Shown one piece after another: positions 25,073 through 37,543 of a DNA stretch of 64,000 nucleotides. A program made the translations under genes and the position numbers. Numbering within the stretch: position 1 is the first letter of the stretch; each line of letters opens with the position of its first letter. Below the pieces are notes generated by a model. The model did not search any database and was not told the DNA's origin. It saw only the letters and a list, made by a program, of their open reading frames with translations. This stretch comes from Paramecium sonneborni (lineage: Eukaryota > Ciliophora > Oligohymenophorea > Peniculida > Parameciidae), in the NCBI GenBank assembly GCA_905182985.1, contig CAJJDN010000060.1:129481-193480 (forward strand), read 5' to 3'.

Positions 25073-25638
25073 TTTAATTTTATATCAAATCCTTGAATAT
25101 TTTATCTTGTTTTTTTTCAATAAATAAGTTTTTTGGTTTTTTTTGATATTCCTTGGAGTAAAATATGCAATAAATTAATAAAAATTAAAAAAAAATTAAT
25201 TCTGATTGAATGATTCAAATTAAATTTTGTTTTAAATGTCAATTTATATAATCTATTAATTGTTTGGATTTTAAGAATCTAAAAAACTTTTCTTGATTCC
25301 TAATTAGAAATTAAACCCTCAATTTAGTAATTGACTCATTTTTAGATCTTTTATTCATAACAGATTTTGAAATCAATTTAATTAATATTATCAGATATCC
25401 ATACTTCATTGATTAAAAATCAGGAACATATAAATTATTGAAGGATGATATAAGTTATTTTAGGATTTAGAATTAGAAATGTATAATGAAAATTATTGGA
25501 AATCTTAATATATAAAATATTCTAGAAAGGATACTATAAAAATATGAAAATAAAATAAAATATTGATTAACTTTTTATAAAGATATGATTTAAAAATTAT
25601 TTAATTAAGTGAAATCTCAAAAAGTAGGTATCTATATT
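25073..25638. other. Convergent intergenic region with an open stretch
   Basis: 566 bp between the kinase and TTLL stops. A plus-strand frame from about 25294 to a TGA at 25564-25566 is open and coding-like (TDFEINLINIIRYPYFID, KSGTYKLLKDDISYF) but lacks an ATG at its start. It may be a gene fragment or chance. Confidence 0.35.
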
Positions 25639-27498
25639 TCATAATTCATTATCAATAACAACATTTTTCCTATTTAATTTCATTTTTGAAGAATCATATA
25701 TTAGTTCAAATTTATTATTAAGGCAATCATAGACAAATTTTTTTGAAGTGTAAAATTGAGGAGGAGGATATAATGGATCAATTACAAGTTTTAGTAGATT
25801 ATCTATCAATTATGGCATAAAACCTGTTAATAATGGACCTGTTTATTCTAAACATGGATTTGTGTTTGTTTCTATTAACCAAGTATTAAATGAATCATCA
25901 ATCATGAAATCTAATCCAAATAATTCAAATGTATTTTCTCTCTTTAAAGGATCTAATAGTTCAGCAGCAGCCTTAAATTAATCTAAAGCAATTTATTTCA
26001 TTTTCTAATAAACTTGATTAAATTTTTCAGGAGTTATAAATCTTTTAAATTCTTCAAAAGATATTTTATTTCCTTTTTCAAATTTACCATAATCTTCAGA
26101 ATATTTTTAAACAGCATCATTTGTTAAATGTATCATTTTATTAGATAAATTATTTAGATTAAATTCTTTTGATGATGTTCTAATATAACCCTCTTAATAC
26201 CAATATCCTTTTTATTTTCCATTAATTCCTGTAAAAAGTATAAAACATCTAATGTCAAATTTTCTTTGATTATATAATAATGGATTTGTAATATATTATT
26301 AAACAATAAAGGTTTTTGATAATCCATTTTTATGTTAATGATTTCCTTTTAAAAACATGTTAACTTCATTAATATTCTAAAAAATTTATATTCCATGTCC
26401 TCTATTAGTTAATTCTCCTGGTTTTACAATCCAAATTTTTTTTGTATTCATATTATCAATTAGATAATTTTCCAAATCAAATTTATTTTTAATATGATAA
26501 GTTAAAGGAAGAAACTCAAATACATTAAGAGAATTGAATTCATAATATTTTTTCAAATTAAGAAATAAATTTTTTTTAGAACCCAAATGAGTATTATTTT
26601 ATATATGGTTATGTATTTTAGTATTTGATGTAATTTCAAATATTCTTATGTGATCACAAAATTATTAGCATTAATCATAATTTAATAATTTATTAGATTT
26701 TCCAATTTATTTTTCTTATAAGTTCATTTATATGATTAAATTTTTAGGAAGTAATTTAGCATAAGGATGAGAATGTATTTAAATATCAAATTGATCTTAT
26801 TAAATATTAAAAGTATCATTTGTATCAATTTGTTCTGAACATGGCATAGTGATAATAAAATTATCATTTCTTGATGATTCCCATAGAAAATTTACATTAT
26901 CTTTATCATTATCTACAACTAACCACCACCATCTTTATTTTAATAGATTTTTAACCAATTATCCATTATTACTTTTTGATACATTTGCTTTATAATAATT
27001 TACAGTAGATTTAATGAATATCCCATTTGATATATTAATGTAATTGTAATATTATCTAATATTAGCATATTTTTCTTAAAATTCTAATTCTTAACAAAAC
27101 TTTTCTCCTTCAAAATAGATTCCATCAAATTTAGGTTATTTTTTTATAGATTTACTTCTAGGTTTTGTAAATTTATTAGGTAAAATTTCAGGTTAATATG
27201 ATATCCTTGGCTTTAATACTCTTCTTTCAAGTGACTTTAATGTATTACCAATTAGGATACAAGTATCATCTGTTTTATCTTTTGATTAACTATTTGCTGT
27301 TCTTTTTTATTAATGAGGTTATAGTTATTCTGCAGAGTTACTTTATATAATTTCAGTTCTTAAATGTGAATTTTGAGTAATTAAAGGCATTAATCCATAA
27401 GTTTCTCCTGGATCTTAAAATTTAAATTTTGGAAACCTTTACTCATATCTTCTTTTCATAAAGTATTAGAAACCTTATGGAGAATGAGTTTTTCTCAT
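25639..27498 (-). CDS. Tubulin-tyrosine ligase-like (TTLL) enzyme
   Basis: Intronless frame of 620 codons (619 aa). The N-terminal half is basic and low in known domains (MRKTHSPQGFQYFMKRRYEQR). The TTL domain follows: RWWWLVV near residue 185, then FLPLTYHI, KIWIVKPGE with NRGHGI (ATP-grasp nucleotide site) near residue 355, FIVQQYITNPLLY, KFDIRCFILF, GYIRTSS, HLTNDAVQKYSEDYGKFEKGN, FELFGLDFMID and WLIETNTNPCLE. The final motif holds metal-binding Glu and Asn. TTLL enzymes ligate Glu, Gly or Tyr to tubulin tails on axonemal and cortical microtubules (family knowledge). Which amino acid this one uses cannot be told from the motifs. Its start is 42 bp from the divergent plus-strand gene. Confidence 0.92.
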
Positions 27499-27540
27499 TT
27501 AATTCTAAACTGTTTTATATAATTTATTATTTATAAAAGA
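27499..27540. promoter_or_regulatory. 42-bp shared divergent upstream region
   Basis: The whole space between the start codons of the TTLL gene (minus) and the polyQ protein gene (plus). Any 5' UTRs and core promoters of both genes must overlap here or extend into the coding regions. Inferred from position; no motif recognised. Confidence 0.5.
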
Positions 27541-28387
27541 ATGGATTAAAATCAGGAGAAAAAAAATGATAAAAAAGTACCATTTATCATTACTGCACCA
27601 AAAGAGTATAGTCCTTAACATAAATAGAGTAATTTCTTCTGCTTATGAACATATTAATGATTATGAACAAAAACCTAGATATATTATAGATTAGAATGGT
27701 AACAAAGTATTTTTAAAATTAAATCCGTAACATGATAAACCTAATGTGAAAGCAGGATATACTGAACTATTAATTAGAAAGGTTTCATATTAAGAGGATC
27801 CTTTTGAAAGAAAAGAATGTATAGAAAGATTTGAACTATTATAAAAAAAAGTTAAAATACCACATCCTTTTAAATGTCCTAAAAATCATAAACTATAAGA
27901 AAAAGAAGATATTAAAGAAAAAACTCAAGAATATGGCAAAATAGTTATTAAAAAAAATTTATCAAGATTGCTAAGTGCAACAAAAAATAAAGATTAAACT
28001 GAAAAACTTAATAAAATGTTTATAAAAGCAGATACATTATTTAGATCTAGAAAGATTGTAAATAATGCTAAAAAATAAAATATTTATGGTTTTGATAAAG
28101 ATTTATTTAACAATGTTGATAAATGGAAAAATATGTTAAATATTTTAGAAAAAAAAGAAGAAGAAGAATTATAAAAATCTAAACTTTCTTTTTAAAAACA
28201 TAGAGATGATTAAAAAAAATAATAAATATTAGAATCAAATTTAAAGAAAAAAGAAAAAGAAGCTAAAGATTAAAAAAATAAAGATATTTAAGAATAAAAA
28301 AATAAACAAATATAAAAATAAATTATGGATAAAGAATTAAAACAAAAAGAAATTCAAGAATTAAAAGCATAAAAACACATAAATAAA

Positions 28388-28485
<98 letters not shown>

Positions 28486-29878
28486 TTTTAATAAATTAAC
28501 AGATAAACCTAATATTGATTTAACTCCAAAAAATAAATCAAATTTATAAACTCTATAAGATAGTACAAAAAAGTTTAAACCAGCAACTCCATCTTCATTT
28601 TAGAGATAAAATTAATAATAAGAAATTAAGAATTAATCTTTTCATTCAATAAATTTGGCTTAAGACAGTAAAAATTAATATATATATTTATAGAAAATTC
28701 AAGTTAAATTTAAATGTAAAGTTTATAAAAGTAAAAATCAATAGTATAGACACCAAAAAGCGATACATTTAAATTAAATAAAATGTAATAATAAGAATAG
28801 CAATTCGATAAAAAAAGTGTAAAATCTAATTAGTAAAGTATAAAATAAGAGAAAACTAAGAGCGTAAAAAAGGAAAATAACATAAATGAAAAAGCCAAAT
28901 CAGTAAATACTAATAAATCTAATAATTAAAGAATACGATTAGATGAAGAAAGGAAGTCAAATTAATATTCAGAAGAACGAAAAATATAGGATAAAGATGA
29001 TAGAAGTCGTTATTATTCAGAGGAAAAAAAATCAAATAGATAAACACCTAAAAATAAGAATTAAGAGAGTAATTAAAAAATAATAATGAAACCAAAAAAT
29101 TTAACTAGAGCAAGCAGTTTTAAAAATCCAAATATTCCTAAATAAGAAAATTCTGGAAACACAAAAATTAGGGCTTCATCATCAGGAAAAAGAGTTTAAG
29201 AAGAAAAACCATTAAATTTGAATAATATTACTATTCCTACAAAATATAATAAATCTAAAAAAATAGAAAATTAAATTGAAGTGGTTATAGATAATTAAAG
29301 TGTTAAAATTGAGGAAAATAAATAATAATTAGATTAAATCAATAATAATATTATTGATGAAAATAATACAAATCAAAATAATCTTATCAATTTAAATATT
29401 AATAAAAAGGAAGAATAATAAAATGATATTATTGAAAAATAAAAAGAAGAGGAAGTGAAAGTGAATTAAGAAAATGATTAAACAATTGAATTCATTTAAT
29501 TACCAATTAATGAAGGACTTTTAAATATTGATGTAAAAATAATATTAAATAAAGGATCCTAATAAAAATGAGAAAGTATAATAAGAGAATTAAATAAAAA
29601 GAATTGAAAGTTAAAAAGATCCAAAATAATAAAATTAGAAATTGGAGCCATAATTTTAAGAAACAAATTCTTTATTAAACAAATAAGAAGGTAATCTTTT
29701 AAAAGATTCTTTGTTGACTGAAAGTTTAGTTGTATCACAATTTAAAGAGACTAAAGGATTAGAGAAATAATTATTAAATTCTTAATTAAATGATTAAGAT
29801 TCTATAAATTTGTCAGAATCATAAATAACTTTAAAATCAAATCTACAATAAAGTCAATTAGACCCAACAAAATAGTGA
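27541..29878 (+). CDS. Gln/Lys-rich protein with a 31-Gln tract
   Basis: Three introns (22, 26 and 22 nt) leave 756 codons (755 aa). The N-terminal third looks folded: KKVPFIITAPKRVISSAYEH, YIIDQNGNKVFLKLNPQ, ELLIRKVSYQEDPFERKE, KKVKIPHPFKCPKNHKL and IYGFDKDLFNNVDKWKNML. After that come Lys/Glu/Gln helical stretches, the polyGln tract at 28391-28483, and a Ser/Asn/Lys-rich disordered tail (RSRYYSEEKKSNRQTPKNK, LTRASSFKNPNIPK). No recognised domain. The start (MDQNQEKKNDKK) is supported by the first intron restoring the frame. Composition suggests a cytoskeletal or scaffold protein, but that is a guess. Confidence 0.75.
28391..28483 (+). repeat. (TAA)31 microsatellite coding polyglutamine
   Basis: 93 bp of perfect TAA triplets, in frame with the surrounding coding sequence, so it encodes 31 consecutive Gln under the ciliate code. 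CAA and CAG are absent from the tract, so it is a pure trinucleotide repeat likely to vary in length. Confidence 0.95.
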
Positions 29879-29916
29879 ATTTGATATAGATATATATATA
29901 TAATTATGTATAGATG

Positions 29917-30578
29917 TCATTTTTTTTTACCTCTTTTTTTTTTGTATTATTCTTTAATATTATAGGATTCATCTTGAGAATCCTCTTTTTCATCTTCTTG
30001 ATCTTCTTTTTCATCTTCTTGATCTTGTTCTATATTATCTTCTACTTTTTATTTATTTAATAATGAATCTTCAGAAATGTCTTAATGATCATCAAGAGGA
30101 TCTTCTGAATCAGAGGGTTTATTAGATGTATTTTCTTCATCTGATGCATTTTTTTTAATTCTCTTTCTTTTATTTTGTTTAAAATTTTGATTTTTTAACA
30201 ATTCTAAATAACTATATATAAAAGTATTACATTCAACATCATTTTCATTTGCATCTTCACCAGAATCATCATATTCATCTTGCATTCTATTTGGATATGG
30301 TGTAATAGATTTATTTTTTAATTTATGAAGCCATTCGTGATATATATCAATAGGTTCATCTAAAGATCGTACTTTCATTTGAAATTTAGTTTCACATCTT
30401 TCACATTCTAATTTAGCTGTTTTATAACACTTTTTACTATAAAGATAAGTAATATTTGTATATACATTTTTATTATTATACAATCTTTCCATCCACAAAC
30501 AGCACAATCAAAATATGCTCTTGGTTTCATTGGTTTTGATTTTTTAATGACTTTAAAGGTTCTTTTTCTTCCTCCCAT
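29917..30578 (-). CDS. Elf1-type transcription elongation factor
   Basis: One 29-nt intron leaves 211 codons (210 aa). It starts MGGRKRTFKVIKKSKP, the basic N-terminus typical of Elf1. It then has a zinc ribbon with CAVC and, about 22 residues later, CERC, followed by DEPIDIYHEWLHKL, which matches the conserved SEPVDVYSDW region of yeast Elf1. Elf1 binds RNA polymerase II and assists elongation through chromatin (established knowledge). Yeast Elf1 also has an acidic tail; this one is long and strongly acidic (repeated EDEKEDQ-like units), about 120 residues. It converges with the polyQ gene, 38 bp between stops. Confidence 0.85.
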
Positions 30579-30715
30579 GAAATATTAATGTTCGTAATTA
30601 TTGGAAATTTGTGATTGCTATCATATCAAATAATATAGTACTTTTTTGTTTGAACTTCATAATAGTAAGTTTACTTCATAAATTTATTTATATATTTTAA
30701 TTTAATTTTTAACGA

Positions 30716-32123
30716 ATGTATTATCCAACTTGTTAACCATATTAATCTTGTCATATTCCTTTAACTTAATGTGTGACTAAATAACAATGTTTAGTTTAAA
30801 CTACTTAACCTGATATTAATGGAGCTATCATTAATGAAAGAGAATAATTAAGAATTTAATTGATGGAATTAGAAGACAGATATCACATTGATATTGAAGA
30901 ATTAAAAATCAATCTATTATCAGAAAGTGAAAGAATATTAGTATTATACATTTTATTATATTTTTAGTAAAAGTCTTTAAATGAATTAGTTTAAACATAT
31001 GAACCATAAATCAATTAAAAAGATTCTATAATTAATACATTAACATAAAAGTTGTAAACTGCAGAAAATACATTATAATAAGTTTAAGCAGAAAATTTGA
31101 AATTTAAAGAAGTTATATTTAAAAAAAAGGATAAAATCAAATATTATAAATAAGAAATGGAAAATCAAAATAATTTTCATATTTAAAAATTAAATGAATA
31201 AGAATAATTTTGGAGAGAAAGATTAAATAAAGAATTAGTATTTTATTATATCTATTATTAATAGAATCAATAAAAATAATTATTGTTTTAAGAATTTTAA
31301 TTTGAAAAGAAATCTTTAGAAGATTAAATTTATAAATTGAAAAGTCAATTAGCATAATTTGATGAAAAATATTAATAAATTTTATTTGAATTAGAAGTAT
31401 GATATTTTAATATAATAAAATAGAAAATAAAATAATAATTATAAGAGAAAACATATGAATGTGAAGAATGGAAATCAAAATGTAAAAGATTGGAACATAT
31501 AGAATCAATAAAACCATAAACTTTAGATCATTCTCCATCTAGAGATAGAATATTAGAATAAAGAATAGAATAATTAGAGAGAGAGATTAGAGTAAAAGAT
31601 GCAAAATTAGCTAAGAAAAAAGATAAAGTTTAAACTATTATATAACATGTACCATAATAAGTGATTGTGGAAAAACCTATTGAAAGAATAATAGAAATTG
31701 AAAAGATTGTTCCAGTTGAAAGAATTATAAGAGAAAGAGTACCTGCAAGATAACCTATTGTTGTTTAATAAAATGTTTAAAAGAAGATAGAAAGTGAATC
31801 AGAAGATGAAGAATTAATTGAAGAAATTAGAGTTTTGAAAAGAAAGATTGTAGAATTACAATAAGTAATTGCTAATCTTAAAATTTAATTGGAGGATTCT
31901 CTTAATGAAAGAGATGATTTGTATCAATTTCAATCTAAGTAGATAACATAATTATGAGATTCTCTTAGCCAAAGTAAAATAACTTGAAGAGTTATTACGT
32001 AGTAGAAATAGAGAACTATAAGATAAAGTCACTTCTTTATAGCATATAAAAAAAGATGAAGATAAAATTATTGTTCATGTTAATCAAGGTAAAAATAAGA
32101 CAAGTCATGTTGTTAAAAAATGA
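30716..32123 (+). CDS. Coiled-coil protein with alveolin-like segment
   Basis: Four introns (27, 27, 27 and 22 nt) leave 435 codons (434 aa). The N-terminus is Cys/Pro-rich (MYYPTCQPYQSCHIPLTQC). A long coiled coil follows, then a Val/Ile/Pro/Glu segment, VIVEKPIERIIEIEKIVPVE and RIIRERVPARQPIVV, then another coiled coil (ELIEEIRVLKRKIVELQ). The segment resembles the repeats of alveolins, membrane-skeleton proteins beneath the alveoli of ciliates and relatives. The similarity is by motif only and the repeat is short, so this could be a cortical protein outside the alveolin family. It starts 137 bp from the divergent Elf1 gene. Confidence 0.7.
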
Positions 32124-32309
32124 ATACATTAAATCTATTTAACATCTTATTAATTTATTATAAAAATTATTATATTTCATTTATGAATTAATCCTTCTTA
32201 TATAAATTTTGCTCTTATATTTTTTTAATTATTTAAAACTTCATTTGAATAATATCTGTGAATATATTTTAATGCTTATTTATAATTTATTTTTAATTTT
32301 TTAACTAAA

Positions 32310-32612
32310 ATGACTTCAATAAAAAGTGCATAGAAAGTAGAAGTAAAAAATATCATTAAACAACTAATAATTAACAATTATAATACATTAATAGAATATC
32401 CACAAACATTTCATTATCAGCATATAGAAAGTACTGTTCACACCAGATGTTTAAAGTAAGTTATTCAATTTCATAAGCATTATATTATACCTATAATTCT
32501 ATATTTTAAATTTACTTCACTAAATTCAAATAGAGAATATATATTTGGTTAATCATACTTTGTGTCATTTAAATTCATTAAAGAATATGCCATTTAACTC
32601 AATAATAAATGA
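32310..32612 (+). CDS. Possible 100-aa protein, overlaps opposite gene
   Basis: Open frame beginning MTSIKSAQKVEVKNIIKQL and ending at TGA. Its first half is coding-like; its second half lies antisense to the end of the PAS membrane protein gene, which is the better supported reading. Either the frame ends early through an intron or it is not a gene. Confidence 0.3.
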
Positions 32613-35600
32613 TATTGATTTAGTCCTCTTGTGAATGCTCCACTTAATTTATATTTACATTAATCATATTTGTTTATTGTTGTATTTGGAAATAATTCTA
32701 TATTTATATCAAATTAAACCTAACATAAGTTCGCAATAGTTTCCATAAAACATTTAAAAAACTAAATCAATATTAGTCTCATAGATTTCATCTTACTAAT
32801 CTTCTATTTAATCAATAAAGTTTTAAACGTTATTTTTTATTTATTGAATACCTTTATATGAATTATTAATGTATTAATAAATGTAAAGTTCTTTTATACT
32901 CACCATAGAATAAAGATGGTTTGGATTCTTTACAAATTAATTCTCATTAAATATTGTCAACGCTCCATTCTAAAATTCTTAAAGAAAAAGTAAATAATAG
33001 AAAAAAAAAGATGTTATAATTATGCTAAATAAAATATAATACATCAAAAAAGTGAACTATAAAAGTATAACAATAATATTACTTTAATTTAAATCCAATG
33101 ATTAGATCCTATATATTAATTAGCTTTAGTATTAGTTAAAACATTTTATTCTTAATTATCATATTTCGTTAATTAATCGCAATAAGATGTTTATTGAGTT
33201 TTCTAATTCAAAAACTTCATAGTTTCTAAATCAATTAAGAATTTTAATTGAAGTTTTAACCAAGAAATATATTCTATAGAAGTTGTAATCTATTATTTTG
33301 ATAATAAATGTAAAGAATTGATTATAACCTATATTAGATATAGAAATACTTAATTCTTTTTGATTACTTTTAGAATCAAATATTAGTTTGCAATGATAAA
33401 GAAAACAGTTAAACAAATTGTAATAACAATCTCAACAATAGCAAATTATTAATACTCAAGTAATCTATTCATTTAGTTATTATATTATTGTGAATAGGAA
33501 TTGAGCAAACCTGTTTAAATATCTGGAATTATGATTAATCTAAATTCATCCAAAATATTGAATTAAGAATTGATATTCTACCAATCAGATTGATTCCATT
33601 AATTTAAGATGGCCATAAATTAAGCAATTAAATCATTTATAGGGTTATTAAGCATTTAATATCCAAATAAGATCTCAATAAACTCCTAAGCTTTAAGAGA
33701 TTGATTAATAAATTGTATTTATTATTATAGAAGATCTGATTTTTGTTACAAATATTATTGAACATCAATGTCAGTAGTATTTTACAAATCAAATAATTAA
33801 ATATCCAAAGCATGTTCATAAGTTTAAATTATACTTAAAGAAAGCCTTGAAATAAGTTGCAATTATTTAATCTATATTATGATTAAAAACTTGTTACTTC
33901 AGAGAAAATTTAGTCATGCTGGGTTAAGGAGGGACCTTTAATAAAAGCTATTCCTGCTAATAAATAAAGAGTAATGATCATTATTCTGTTAAAGTATATA
34001 AAAAAGCTCATTTCTTTAATATTTTTACTGACTCTATTATTGTCTTATTTAAAAAAGATATTTTTTTCATGTTTGAGTGTTACTTCAGTGGGATGGTATT
34101 AAACAAATTCTGGAAAGACTTATCCTACAGTTAGAAATGATTTGTTTTAATCTATTCTATTAGAATCCACTTCTGAGTTATTGACTAATTTATAATTTAT
34201 ATTTACCTTATTATTGAATACCATAAACTCTTGGATCCATATACATTTCTACTAAAGAAGGTCTTGATTGTTTCATACGAGATTCAGCAAGTATATTGTG
34301 TGTCTATGAAATAATAAATAAGAATAACTTCTCGAAATTATCTTTAATGATATTCAAATATCTCATATTTGTTAATTTTAATTATTGTAACTTTATCCAT
34401 AGAGATTGTTTTAGTAAAATGTATGGTGGCATCTAATTTAATAATTTTCTCAAGTAATCTATTTTATGAACAATATTTGTCAAAAAGATCTTTTAAATTA
34501 TCAAACATATTTTTCATTATTCTTTAATTAAAATCATATAATCTACGAAATAGCAATAGTTTATTAATTTTAATTTTATTGTCAGAATTTCTGAAAATTA
34601 ATCTAGTCTTTTATTTATAGAAAGTAGATAATTCAGTTTATTGAATTACATCCTAAAATGTAGATGCTTTCATTTATTCATATTCTTAATTAAGTTAATT
34701 AATTTTTCTTGGTAATCTAAGAGTTAATTTAACATGTTATTCATCAACCATTTTGAATAGTTTTTTATTAGTAAATGTATTATCAGTATTAAAATATTCA
34801 ATATTATCTTCACCAAAAAAAGTAAAAGATTATTCTTCAGATTCCATTAATTATTTATCAATAACATTTGCTTTCTATGAATTAGTTAAAGTATTATAAT
34901 TCATAGTATCACTTGAATTATGTAATTTAGATTGTGTCATATTAAGAGATCTAGATTTTTAAGTTAATTTAAATCTTGTAATGTCATCGGAATCTAAGTA
35001 ATGTGCAAATTTAGAAAATTAAAATAGACCTGTACAAAGTAAAAGTAAACATATCTTCTATTCTAATATTTTAAATAAAGGTCGAGTTACAGCATCTACT
35101 TCCCAATCTCCATTTAATATAATGTAATTGATTTATTCTAATCTAATTATTGGTCGAATCATAGCTATAAAATTGATTTAATTCTATTAATCTAAATTCC
35201 ATTTCAAATACTTTCTTGCTTATATTACATATCCTTAAGAATGTTTAACAAATATTTTACGACTTTTGTGTAATGTCTTACTTTTACCATAATGAAGTAA
35301 TTATCTTATTGCATTTTGATGATTTCTTTATAAAATTTCAGGTATTAATTAAGATATGGATTTTAGATTTTCAAATTCTAATATTTCTTTACAAGTTTAA
35401 CTACATCTAAGTATTTATCCATTTAATTATGAGTGAATTATTAAACTCATATGATTAAATGGTTTTGAATTATTGAATTATTCATAAGCTTTAATTTCAT
35501 AATCACTATCAGAGTCTTCATTAACAATTTCTTAATGTAAAGTTGCTGAAGTTACACTCTCAATTTAAGTTAATCTTATCTTTTTATTTAAAATAAATAA

Positions 35601-37463
35601 TCTATACCTATATAATATATTATTATATAATATATACCAAAAATATACAAATTTCCATTTAAGTCTTTTATTTAAATATGAAGTTATAACATCTTATTAT
35701 TTTACTCTTACTTCATGTTTAATTAGATTATTCCATAATTTATTACAATTTTTCAATTCTTTATCAATATCCTTATTGATTTCTATTTGAATTTCTTCTA
35801 CTTATGGATTTCTAGTCAATTTTCTCCAAAATGAAGAATAAAAACTCAATAATTTCAACATTACTTAATAAATTTAAGACACTGTATCCTCCATATCTAT
35901 TACTTACTCAAAATCCAAAAAACTATGATATGCTAAACTATTTAAATCATTTATATTTTCTTTAGCTATTGATGACATTAAAGCCATTCTTAATTATAAA
36001 TGAACACTCAATCTTCTGTTCCCTATTTACATCATTTATTCATATGCTTAAATCTTATTCTTCATTTTAAAATATAAGAATTAAGCATAAACAAATCTTA
36101 ATTCTATATCTCTTGGCTAATTCTATATTAAAGTCTCATATTATGATTTGATTATTAGCTTTGTAAAACTAGATCGATGATTTCTAATCGCTTAAATCGT
36201 TTTTCTTATATCCTTTTATAATTTAGAATCAAATGTTATTTTCATTGTACAAAAACATCTCATTCCAAATTCTGAATATTAATTTTTGCATTTATTTGCT
36301 AAATGATGATAAATATCTCCAAAATAAATTAAATCACCAACTTTATTGATTATTTAATTATTTTTCTAAAATTCTCTAAATACTTAAACTTTCAATTATA
36401 ATTGTCTTGCATCTTTAGTCTCTTCAAAGAATGCTTCTATTTAAAATGCTCTTAATGTACTCTTAAATATTGTATAAACTAATCCATAAAGTAGAATTAT
36501 TGCAAACGCTGGCTTAATATCAAATTGATAATGTAAACATTAACCAAAAGATATACAAAAATAAAATAATATTGATTAAGTAAATATAAATCTAATTTGA
36601 AATCTTTAATAATGTTAAAAGTTTAAATTATGAATTATTACCAGAATTAATATTAAACTTGATATCAAATTAAAATACATGATAAAATTCTATAATAATA
36701 TTTATTGATTATACTTAACTCCACTTATTCTAACTGAAAGTTATAAAGATTACATTTAAATATCTTAAACATATAAGTATTCCAACTGAATAGCATTATT
36801 TTCTTGTTAATCCATCTCTTTTTTTCAACCATTCATTATAATAAAAGATACTGTAAATCATTGAAAATAATAAAATTATTAAAATTGAAAACAAACCAAT
36901 AATTGCGAATACAATTAATATGTATTTGTTTATTTCATTTTACTATGTTCCAAAAACAAATGGAAAAATCGAAAGAAATATTATCATCATAGGATAAAAT
37001 CCAAGGAGTGCAAAAAAGTCAAATGTGTTAATAAATACCTAATTTTAATTAAAGTATATAATTTACTTGTCCATACCATTTTTTAATCACTTTAGTCTGA
37101 AATTAAGTTTTCTTCAGTTAGTGCAAAGAAATCAAAAAGACCAAAATAAAACCAATCAAAACTAGAAATAAAATTGAACTTGCCAGCATCACTGGGTATA
37201 GCTAATCAGTGTAAAAATGTAAATTGCAATATTATAGAAAGGTTATGATCTACTTAATTTGATTTTCCTAGATGTTTTACTAAATCATTATTTTGTAATG
37301 CCTACTATAAATACTAATTCTACGTAAAAAGGAGAGATTAGTAAAATAAAAATTACCCTCCTAAGATATAAAAGAATCCTAAATAAAGAGAAACCTTTTT
37401 GGCTTAGAGTGATTAATTATACAACTGGAAAATGGCATAATTTAATTATAAATTATTAGACAT
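32471..37463 (-). CDS. Large multi-membrane PAS protein (ciliate TmcB-like)
   Basis: About 5 kb with many small introns, not all resolved; roughly 1500-1600 aa. The start is MSNNLQLNYAIFQLYNQSL. An N-terminal membrane region includes DFFALLGFYPMMIIFLSIF, NKYILIVFAIIGLFSILI and AFAIILLYGLVYTIFKST. A cytosolic helical region follows (FGDIYHHLANKCKNQYSEFG), then a PAS-like region, SLIIHSQLNGQILRCSQTCK and EILEFENLKSISQLIPEI, followed by RKIFVKHSQGYVIQARKYL. More membrane helices come after residue ~900 (FFIYFNRIMIITLYLLAGIAF). The end is FEFSEVNLKYRIIGIIQCL. The layout matches the large PAS/membrane family expanded in ciliates and named after Dictyostelium TmcB; its role is not established, sensing being a guess. 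Confidence 0.72.
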
Positions 37464-37543
37464 AAATATTTATTATATTTATATTTGTTAAAGAGAATTC
37501 AATAATTTTAAACGTTCTTTGAATGATATATAATAAATGCTCA

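Noticed and set aside
28391..28483. Run of stop codons breaking the gene
   Set aside because: TAA encodes Gln here, and the surrounding frame is open on both sides with matching introns.
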